The notes beneath the pieces are model-generated. The model was not told where the DNA came from. It saw only the letters and a program-made list of their open reading frames with translations, and searched no databases. Both the position numbers and the translations under genes were made by a program. Positions 34,401-45,000 of a stretch of DNA of 64,000 nt are shown in pieces (position 1 is the stretch's first letter; each line of letters opens with the position of its first letter). Origin of the DNA: Pseudooceanicola nitratireducens (lineage in GTDB: Bacteria > Pseudomonadota > Alphaproteobacteria > Rhodobacterales > Rhodobacteraceae). The DNA is taken from contig NZ_FNZG01000003.1 of assembly GCF_900109195.1 (NCBI RefSeq), positions 1-64,000 of the forward strand, read 5' to 3'.

Positions 34401-35453
34401 ATGAACACGCTTACTCCGCTGGCCCGGATCGGGTCGGCTCCGGTCGGGTCCGCGCTGACCCGCCGCCAGAAGGCCGCAATCATCATCCGTCTTGCCCTGT
34501 CCCATGGGGCGGATGTGCCCCTGCAGGACCTGCCCGAGGATCTGCAGATCGACCTGACACGGATCCTGGGCGGCATGCGGCCTATCACCCGCGATCAGCT
34601 GAACGACGTGGTCGAGGAATTCGCGCAGGAACTTGAAGCATTGGGCCTGACCTTCCCCCGCGGCGTCGCCGGCGCGCTGTCGGTGCTGGACGGCCGGATC
34701 AGCGCCCATACCGCCGCCCGCCTGCGGAAAGAAGCCGGGGTGCGCCAGACCGGCGACCCCTGGGACCGCATCCGCAAGCTGGACCCGAAGAAACTGGTGC
34801 CGATCATCGAAAGCGAAAGCCTTGAGGTGGCGGCGATCATCCTGTCCAAGCTGGATATTTCCACCGCGGCCGAGCTTTTGGGCCTGCTGCCCGGCGAAAA
34901 GGCGCGGCGCATCACCTATGCGGTCAGCCAGACCACCAGCGTCACCCCCGACGCGCTGGAACGGATCGGGATTTCCCTGGCCGCCCAGCTGGATACGGTC
35001 AACGAAGGGGCCTTTGACACCGACCCCGAGGAACGGGTGGGCGCCATCCTCAACTTCTCGACCGCCGCGACCCGCGATGACGTGCTGACCGGCCTTGAGG
35101 AGACGGACAAGGATTTTGCCGACCGGGTGCGCAAGGCGATCTTCACCTTCATGAACATCCCCGACCGCATCGCGCCCCGCGACATCCCCAAGGTCGTGCG
35201 CGGCATCGATCAATCCGTGCTTGTCACCGCCATCGGCGGCTGCACCACGCCCGAAGCCACGCGCGCCGCCGATTACATTCTGGAAAACATGTCCGGCCGC
35301 ATGGCCGACGCCATCAGGGAAGAGGTCAAGGATGCCGGCAAGGTCAAACCCAAGGACGCCGAGGCCGCGATGACAGAAATCGTCACCATGGTGCGCGAGC
35401 TTGAAACCAGTGGGGAGCTTCTTTTGATCGCCGGAGAGGAGGACGAGGATTAA
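34401..35453 (+). CDS. fliG: flagellar motor switch protein FliG (divergent, outside a flagellar cluster)
   Basis: This 350-residue protein has the FliG layout: N domain (~20-100, LTRRQKAAIIIRLAL), middle domain (~115-220) and C-terminal torque domain (~230-340, ADRVRKAIFTFMNIPDRIAP and NMSGRMADAIREEVK). The alternating charged residues of the torque helix are recognisable (RKAIF, DRIAPRDIPKV, RGIDQ). The EHPQ motif of the middle domain, which contacts FliM, reads ESLE here. An acidic tail GEEDED ends the protein. No other flagellar gene lies in the window. Confidence 0.88.
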   Translation: MNTLTPLARIGSAPVGSALTRRQKAAIIIRLALSHGADVPLQDLPEDLQIDLTRILGGMRPITRDQLNDVVEEFAQELEALGLTFPRGVAGALSVLDGRISAHTAARLRKEAGVRQTGDPWDRIRKLDPKKLVPIIESESLEVAAIILSKLDISTAAELLGLLPGEKARRITYAVSQTTSVTPDALERIGISLAAQLDTVNEGAFDTDPEERVGAILNFSTAATRDDVLTGLEETDKDFADRVRKAIFTFMNIPDRIAPRDIPKVVRGIDQSVLVTAIGGCTTPEATRAADYILENMSGRMADAIREEVKDAGKVKPKDAEAAMTEIVTMVRELETSGELLLIAGEEDED

Positions 35454-35749
35454 GGTTCGCTTGCCTCCGGGTCGAGATCCCGGCGGGTACCTTTGGCTTT
35501 GCCGTGGGCATTCCGCATTGAGCCGATGATTGCGCCCGTCGGCCGCGGGAGTGGCTGGCGGCGGATTGCGGTCAGGTCGGCACCCGCACTGCCGCCCGAC
35601 CGTCAACCAAGCCAGCCAGCCCCAAGCAAACCACGCCACGCGCAACACCGACCCCACAACGCCCCGCCCCCCCCGCTGGCTGGACATGGCACCCTGCGCC
35701 GCCTATGGCAGGTGCATGACCAAGACGACTGAAAGCTGAGACGCCGACC

Positions 35750-36649
35750 ATGTGGTCCCGCCTGACACCGCAAAACCGCGCGATCCTGCTGATGATCAGC
35801 GCCATTTTCCTCTTCACGCTGATGGATGCCACGGCCAAGGCGATCTCGGTCCGGTCCTCGCCGATCATGGCGCTCTGGGCGCGGTATTCGGGCCAGATGG
35901 TTCTGGTGCTGATCCTGGTCGCGCCGCGCCTGCGCAGCGTGGCCCGGACGAATTTCCCCGGCTTCCAGTTCCTGCGCTCGATCTTCCTGCTTGGGGCCAC
36001 GGCGTCGTTCTTTGTTGGCCTCAGCTATCTCGGCCTGGCCGAAATGACGGCGATCATGGATGTGAACCCGGTGCTGATCACCCTGGGTGCGGCCATCTTC
36101 CTGAAGGAAAAACTGGGACCCCGCCGGATTCTGGGCATCCTTGCGGCATTGATCGGCGCGATGATCGTGATCCGTCCCGGCTCGGGCGTGTTCAGCTGGG
36201 CGGCGGTCTTTCCGTTGTGCGCTGCGGTCTGCTATTCGGCCTATGCGCTGGCCACCCGCTTTGTCGGCAATCGCGAAGATCCCTGGACCTCGCTTCTTTA
36301 TGCCGCGATGGTCGGATCGATCGTCATGACGGCGATTGCCGCGATGAACTGGCAAACGCCCGACACAGGCACCATCGCACTGATGCTGGCCCTGGCCGGG
36401 ATTGGCACGGCCGGTCAGCTGTTGCTGATCCGCGCCTTCACCGCGGGTGAGGCCGCGATGCTGGCCCCCTTTGCCTATGCCGGCCTGATCTTTGCCACGC
36501 TCTGGGGTGTCATCTTCTTTGACGAATTCCCCGATGTCTGGACCATCGTCGGCGCTGTGGTCATCGTCGCGGCCGGCCTGTATGTCTGGTACCGAGAGAC
36601 ACAGGCCGCCCCGCAGGTGGCCGAGCTGAAGACCAAGGACACGCGATAG
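35750..36649 (+). CDS. DMT-superfamily permease (EamA)
   Basis: The 299-residue protein has ten hydrophobic helices in two EamA repeats (about 8-140 and 150-285), each ending in a G/A-rich helix with PxxxxLxxxxFLxE-like features (NPVLITLGAAIFLKEKLGPR in the first half). It is an inner-membrane metabolite exporter of unknown substrate. The 10-bp gap to the next gene suggests co-transcription with the acyltransferase. Confidence 0.9.
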   Translation: MWSRLTPQNRAILLMISAIFLFTLMDATAKAISVRSSPIMALWARYSGQMVLVLILVAPRLRSVARTNFPGFQFLRSIFLLGATASFFVGLSYLGLAEMTAIMDVNPVLITLGAAIFLKEKLGPRRILGILAALIGAMIVIRPGSGVFSWAAVFPLCAAVCYSAYALATRFVGNREDPWTSLLYAAMVGSIVMTAIAAMNWQTPDTGTIALMLALAGIGTAGQLLLIRAFTAGEAAMLAPFAYAGLIFATLWGVIFFDEFPDVWTIVGAVVIVAAGLYVWYRETQAAPQVAELKTKDTR

Positions 36650-36658
36650 GCCGCGCTC

Positions 36659-37594
36659 ATGACCCCCAGTGAACTGCCGCTGCGCCAGCGGATCGGGCAA
36701 TATCTGACCCATCTGGCGCTGACCGCCATCGTGCGGCTGGCGCTTGCCCTGCCCTATGGCTGGCGCGTGCCGCTGACCGGCTGGCTGGTGTCGCGGGTCG
36801 TGGCCCCTCTGGCGGGCTGGCCGCGCCGCATCCGGTCGAACCTGGGCCAGGTCTGGCCCGATCTTGCGCCGTCGGAAGTCGCGCGACTGACCCGTGCCGT
36901 GCCCGACAACGCCGGCCGCACCCTGATCGAGATCTACTCCGGCCCTGCCTTCAAGGACCGCCTGCGCGCCATCACCCCCGAGGGTCCGGGCTGGGAGGCA
37001 CTGAAGGCCGCCAAGGCCGAGGGACGACCGATCTTCCTGATTTCCGGGCACTTCGGCAATTACGACGCGATCCGTGCCCGGGTGGCGATGGAATACGGCC
37101 AGGTCGGCGGGCTGTATCGGCCGCTGAACAACGTCTACTTCAACCGCCACTACGTGAAGGCCATCGCCCAGACATCAGAGCCGGTTTTTCCCCGCGGCCG
37201 TCGCGGGCTGGCCGAGATGATGAAATTCACCCGTGCGGGCAATATCATGGCCATGCTGACGGATCAGCATTTCCACCATGGCGCGGCACTTCGGTTCTTT
37301 GGCCACACCGCCTATACGGCGCTTTCCGTGCCGGAAATGGCGTTGAAGCTGAATGCGGTGGTCATTCCCTGCTATGGCATCCGCCAGAAAGACGGGCTGT
37401 CCTTCCGGCTGGTGTTCGAGGATCCGGTGCCGCATTCCACGCCCGAACAGATGGGCCAGCACCTGAATGACAGCCTGGAGGCGCGGGTGCGTAACAATCC
37501 CGGCCAGTGGCTGTGGATCCATCGCCGCTGGAAGGAAATCGCCGGTCGGGAAGAGGCCGCGGATCTGTCCCCGGACGTGGACGCAGAGGCCTGA
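36659..37594 (+). CDS. lipid A-type lysophospholipid acyltransferase (LpxL/HtrB-like)
   Basis: The 311-residue protein has an N-terminal membrane segment and the acyltransferase motif HX4D in SGHFGNYD (about residues 125-132), followed by GGLYRPLNN and TDQHFHHGAALRFFG, typical of the lauroyl/myristoyl transferase family. It probably adds a secondary acyl chain to lipid A from acyl-ACP; related ornithine-lipid acylation is an alternative. The C-terminal QWLWIHRRWK motif is family-typical. Confidence 0.9.
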   Translation: MTPSELPLRQRIGQYLTHLALTAIVRLALALPYGWRVPLTGWLVSRVVAPLAGWPRRIRSNLGQVWPDLAPSEVARLTRAVPDNAGRTLIEIYSGPAFKDRLRAITPEGPGWEALKAAKAEGRPIFLISGHFGNYDAIRARVAMEYGQVGGLYRPLNNVYFNRHYVKAIAQTSEPVFPRGRRGLAEMMKFTRAGNIMAMLTDQHFHHGAALRFFGHTAYTALSVPEMALKLNAVVIPCYGIRQKDGLSFRLVFEDPVPHSTPEQMGQHLNDSLEARVRNNPGQWLWIHRRWKEIAGREEAADLSPDVDAEA

Positions 37595-37622
37595 CAGCCC
37601 CCGAACCTGTATCCAGTAACCC

Positions 37623-38363
37623 CTAGCGCAGCTGCGCCGAGGCCTCGATCCGGCCCGGGCCCTTCTGCTGGATCAGCACCACCACCGGTTCATCCCCCGG
37701 GGCCGCGATCTGGGCCTTGAAGGGTTCGGTCGGCTGCCATTCGCCCAGCACGTCCCACTTGGTGACGATGTTGGTATAGGCCAGCCGGTGGCCTTCGTTC
37801 TCACCCCGGGTGATTTCCACGTGCGCCTCGGGCTTGTAGCGGATCACCTGCACCAGAAGGGGCGCGGCGATCTCGGCCTGGGCGGCCTTCGACACGGCCT
37901 CGGCCGCGATGATGACCGCATCCCCGGACCCGCGTTGCAGCATCAGCTTCACCCGCACCGGGCGGTCGCGCATCAGGTCGATCTGGTCGGTCACGTCCAT
38001 CGGGTGATTGCCGACCACGTCGACCTCGCCTCCGATGATCATCTGGGGGGTATAGATCGACCGCCGGCCCGCCGCCTTGGCATAGGCTTTCTGACGTGCC
38101 GAATATGTGGGCGATGCAAAGACGTCTTTCCAGCCGATGTAATCCCAGTAATCCACATGGAACCCCAGGGCGATCACGTCGTCCCGCGCCGCAAGGACCG
38201 CCAGGAAGGCATCCGCCGGCGGACAGGACGAACACCCCTGCGATGTATAAAGCTCGACCACCACGGGGGGTTCGCCAGATTGCTCTGCCCGGACCGGGGC
38301 CGTCACGACCCCGATAAATACCATCGCTGCAAAGCAAATTCTGCCGATCATAAGCGTCCCCAT
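37623..38363 (-). CDS. secreted DUF1223 (thioredoxin-like) protein
   Basis: The 246-residue protein has a signal peptide (MIGRICFAAMVFIGVVTAPV...) and the DUF1223 motif VVELYTSQGCSSCPPADAF with a CxxC at the start of a thioredoxin-like domain. YTPQMIIGGEVDVVG follows. Family members are exported; their redox role is untested. Several starts are possible (38393 GTG, 38384, 38363, 38351); 38363 is a compromise giving a short basic N terminus before the hydrophobic core. It is convergent with the acyltransferase and divergent from acnA. Confidence 0.85.
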   Translation of the reverse strand: MGTLMIGRICFAAMVFIGVVTAPVRAEQSGEPPVVVELYTSQGCSSCPPADAFLAVLAARDDVIALGFHVDYWDYIGWKDVFASPTYSARQKAYAKAAGRRSIYTPQMIIGGEVDVVGNHPMDVTDQIDLMRDRPVRVKLMLQRGSGDAVIIAAEAVSKAAQAEIAAPLLVQVIRYKPEAHVEITRGENEGHRLAYTNIVTKWDVLGEWQPTEPFKAQIAAPGDEPVVVLIQQKGPGRIEASAQLR

Positions 38364-38476
38364 TATCCGCCCGGACCTGTCCATCCCGTCCACATCTACC
38401 TAGTCAAAGCCGGATGAAACAACCAATCAATGTTTCGAGATATTCCGAGAACAATTTGTCAGCTGGTGCGTTGGTC

Positions 38477-38519
38477 TTGAAAGGCTGCGGGTCACCCCTA
38501 ATGTATACCGTGGTACACA
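38477..38519. promoter_or_regulatory. acnA promoter with imperfect palindrome
   Basis: TTGAAA (38477-38482) and TAATGT (38499-38504) are spaced 16 bp as a plausible sigma-70 promoter. Overlapping the -10 is TGTATACC-GT-GGTACACA (38502-38519), an 8-bp inverted repeat with one mismatch. It lies about 85-100 bp upstream of the acnA start. The style is like GntR-family sites, but the regulator is unknown. Confidence 0.4.
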
Positions 38520-38602
38520 ACAAAACACGCGCCCCTTGAACCGTTTCCGGCCTTGGGGCACAAAACCTGCAGCTAAACCCTCATCACAGGAAGGGAGCCA
38601 CC

Positions 38603-41377
<2,775 letters not shown>

Positions 41378-41398
41378 TCCGACGCTGACAGTGATGCG

Positions 41399-41427
41399 AA
41401 ACGGGGGCTTTCGAGCCCCCGTTTTTC
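41399..41427 (+). terminator. rho-independent terminator of acnA
   Basis: ACGGGGGCT-TTCG-AGCCCCCGT followed by TTTT, 22 bp after the stop. Confidence 0.93.
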
Positions 41428-41445
41428 GTGTCACAGGCCAGAAAG

Positions 41446-41480
41446 CAAAAACGGCGCGCCCCCTGTGGGACGCGCCGTTT
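41446..41480 (-). terminator. terminator of the nuclease/VPLPA-CTERM unit
   Basis: Leftward, AAACGGCGCG and CGCGCCGTTT pair around a 12-nt loop and are followed by a T run. It is convergent with the acnA terminator and lies 22 bp past the VPLPA-CTERM stop. Confidence 0.85.
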
Positions 41481-41501
41481 GTGTTCAAGAACCCTAAGGG
41501 A

Positions 41502-42044
41502 TCATCCCTTCCGGCGCGACCCCATGGCCAGGCCACCCGCCACGGCAAAGGCCAGCAGCGGCAGCGTCGCGGGCAGCGGCACCGGGGTGGTCGTGCCGGC
41601 AAAGACCTGCGCGTTCACCTCGGGGAAATAGCCGTTGTCGCCATCTTCCTCGAAGAAGGAAAACACCACACGTGCGGTCGTGCCGAACAGCGCCGCGGCC
41701 GACCCGGTCAGGTTGCCGAAGGTCAGCGTCAGGCGGTCCAGCGTCGCCTCCGGATCGGGATCGACGATATCCCAGACCGAGCCCACGACCGTATCCGACG
41801 ACAGCAGCGTGCCGGTGCTGTCGGACACCATCAGCGATGCGGTCAGGCTTGCGCCCTCCAGCTCTCCGGTGACCGAAATGTCGAGATCGTCCAGGTTGTC
41901 GTCATAGAAGCCGCCGTCGAACCAGTCGACGTCGTACTGGGCCACGAAGGCGTCGCCGCCGCTTTCATAGATCGCAGTGGTCGCCTGGGCGGCAACGGGT
42001 GCGGCGATCAGCGCCGCCAGGGCGAGGGATTTGAAAAGTTTCAT
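41502..42044 (-). CDS. VPLPA-CTERM sorting domain protein
   Basis: The 180-residue exported protein has a signal peptide (MKLFKSLALAALIAAPVAAQA) and an acidic, beta-rich body with Asp-rich motifs (DVDWFDGGFYDDNLDDLD). The C terminus has the tripartite sorting signal: VPLPA near residue 155, a hydrophobic helix (TLPLLAFAVAGGLAMG) and basic end SRRKG. Such proteins are processed by an exosortase and anchored or released at the surface; no exosortase gene is in the window. AAAGGA precedes the start. It begins 26 bp after the nuclease stop, so the two are co-transcribed. Confidence 0.85.
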   Translation of the reverse strand: MKLFKSLALAALIAAPVAAQATTAIYESGGDAFVAQYDVDWFDGGFYDDNLDDLDISVTGELEGASLTASLMVSDSTGTLLSSDTVVGSVWDIVDPDPEATLDRLTLTFGNLTGSAAALFGTTARVVFSFFEEDGDNGYFPEVNAQVFAGTTTPVPLPATLPLLAFAVAGGLAMGSRRKG

Positions 42045-42070
42045 TGGTTTATCCTTTGTCGTCAGGTCAT

Positions 42071-45000
42071 TCACACGAAGGCGAAGGTGTCTTGGGTCAG
42101 CATGACGTCGTTGAAGTCGGTCACGCCGTGCAGGAAGATGCTGTCGTTGCCACCGTCGAGGTTGATCAGCAGGTTGGAGCCCAGCACCCGGGTGCTGAGC
42201 ACCTCGGCCCCATTCAGGGCCAGCAGATCCTCGGTCACGTCGAAGTCCAGGATGCGCAGCTGTTCGCGCAGGCTGTCCTGATCGACAAAGACGAAAGTAT
42301 CCGCCCCGGCCCCGCCGCGAACCACGTCCAGGCGGCCGCCGTTGCCGATGATGATCTCATCCGCCTCGGTGCCGTTCAGACGGTCGTTGCCATGGGATCC
42401 GACCAGCATCAGCGGACGGCCGTCCTCCAGATCCAGGCCGATGATCACCGGGTCATGGTCCGAGCCGCGCAGCGCGCTGTCGGCGTCGAACAGGCCCTGA
42501 TCGGTCGGGCGCATCGTGTTGGGCGAGGTATAGGTGTCGTCCAGATTGTAGTCGAAGTAGACCGGCGCGTCGGAGTTGATGTTCCAGGTCGTCGCCCCGG
42601 TCACCTGAGAGGTCAGCGCCTCATTCGCCATGGCATAGTCCAGCGTGCCGATCTGACCGCTGAAGCGGTAGGAATAGACATCGTCCCCTTCGTAGGCCCG
42701 CGCCAGGTCGGTATAGCCCGCCGCCTCGAGCGTGGTGATCGGATCCTCCTTCGCGTAGGAGTTCAGATCGCCCAGGATCACCACATCTTCGTCACCCGAA
42801 TTGGTCGGGTCGCTGTCCAGCCATTCGGCCAGGATGCGGGCGGCTTCGGTGCGGGTGGCGTTGTTCGCCCCTGCCCCGTCGCCCAGGTCCACGTCGCCCT
42901 CGGCCCCGGTGAGGGAGCCTTTGGACTTGAAGTGGTTGACCGACGCGGTGAAGACGCCGCCGCCGTCGATGTCCTGGAAGGTCTGGGCCAGGGCGGCGCG
43001 GTTGTAGGCGTCGCCATTGGTCTCGGCCCCCAGGGGATCCAGGAATTCGGCCGTGTCCAGAACCGCGGCCCCGCCCATCAGGCTGACCGACCGGGTGTCG
43101 TAGATGAAGGCCACCGCGATGGCGTCATCCCCGACGAATTCCCGGCCCGGATCGACAAAGTCCCAGGCGTCGTAACCCAGGGTCGCGTTGACCTCGGCCA
43201 CCAGGGTCTTCAGCGCGAAGGTATCTCCGGCAAAGTCGTTCTCGATCTCGACCAGGCCGATGACATCCGCGTCCATGCCGATGATCGTGTTCACCAGCTT
43301 GGCGGTCTGGCGGGCCAGCTCTTCCTCGTTTTCCGCACCGCGCGGGGACTGACCGTTGTCCATCAGACCCGAGAGCGTGGTGAAGTAGTTCAGAACGTTC
43401 AGCGATCCGACCTTGAAGTCGCTGCCCACGTCGGCGGGCTGCTCCTGCACCGGGTTGGAGGCATCATCCAGATCGAAATCCACACCTTCCGGCAGACGCA
43501 GGCGGTATTCGCCAAAGTCATAGTCCATGATCGCGGTCAGACCGGTGACCGACTGGCCCATCATCGCCGCATCCGTATTGGCACCGATCAGGTCGCCATC
43601 GGGTTCGGTGATCGGGTCATAATCGCTGCGCGCGCCGTTGGACCCGTCGTCGATCAGGATGGTGCGATCCGCAACTTCCTGCTGGTAGGCGGCATTGCCG
43701 TCCACGTCCGGCGTGTTGGTCTGGCTGTACTGGTAGATCGGGCCATCGGTCGACAGCAGCGCCTGCCCGTAGTCCTCGTAGTCGAAGCTTTCCGAGAAGG
43801 TCAGCGCCTCGTCAATGGTGACCAGCATGCTTTCCAGAGCCTCGCGGTCGTCCAAGTCCGGCAGGGTCGTGGTGACGGCAAGGGTCAGGGGATCGACGGC
43901 CCCGGCTTCTTCGACACGGACCTCTGCGGCTTCGATCGTGGTCTTGCCGAAACGTTCCACCACGGTGCCCAGCACGCGCACCCGGTCGCCCGCGGCCACA
44001 TCCGTCAGCAGGGTGGCGCCTTCGTAGACGAAGATCCCTTCCGAGGTCATGGCGTCCGCGTCGCGATCCGCCGTCTCCTCCATCAGGAAGAAACCGCCGA
44101 GTTCGCGGAAGCTGTCCGCATCGCCCGACTGGTAATCGCCCGAGACGATGGCCTCGATCACCACGGTCTGGCCAACCATCAGGCTGTCCGCGCCGCTGCC
44201 CTGAACCGTGCTGATCAGCGTGGGTTCATCATCGATGTCGCCATCCGGGTTGCCGGTGTTGCCACCCAGCCCGGTGCCCGCCGTGGGGGTGTTCACGGTG
44301 GAGGAATTGTTGAAGTTCAGGATCTGGAAGTCTTCGGCGGTATCGGTGTCGACACCATCCTCGACCCGGCCGACGCCGGCGGGGAAATAGCTGCCATCGG
44401 GGCCAACGACCGGCGCGTCGAAGAAGACAGTGGCGGGGTTGGCATCCACGCTGGCGACCGTGTCGATCACGACCTCACCGCCGGTCACGGCGTCACCCGT
44501 CAGGCTGGCGGTTTCCACCAGCGCATAGGTGGTCGACCCGTTCTCCATCGAGCCCGTGAAGGTGATGTTGGCCTCGACCCCATAGGTGCTTTGCGCCAAC
44601 GCATTGGCCAGCAGCAGGAACCCGTTGTCGCCCAGGACATCCGTATCGGCAAAGTCGTAGCGGAAGTCGATGTCACCGGGGGTGGCGGCATCTTCGCTTT
44701 CCACCGCGATAAAGCTGAGCCCGGCAAGCGAGGCACCCGGCGTGCCGAACAGCTCGATATATTCGCTGTCAGACCCGGTGGTCGAGGCCAGCACTTCGTT
44801 GATCACGATGCTGTCTTCAACGGGCGCATCGCCAAAGACCGTGTCGGCGCGGTAGTTCAGGTTCTGGATCCGCGTGTCGCCGGAAGGATCCTGATCCTCG
44901 TCCGAATAGGCACCTTCCATGTCGGCCAGATATTCGGCCAGGGCGTCCTGTTCGGTGTAATCGGCGGCAAAGCTCGCTTCCCCCGTGCGCTCGGCCCCGT

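Noticed and set aside
35454-35749. Possible short genes between fliG and the EamA permease
   Set aside because: Open frames here are overlapping and C-rich with no ribosome site, signal peptide or family. The stretch is treated as non-coding.
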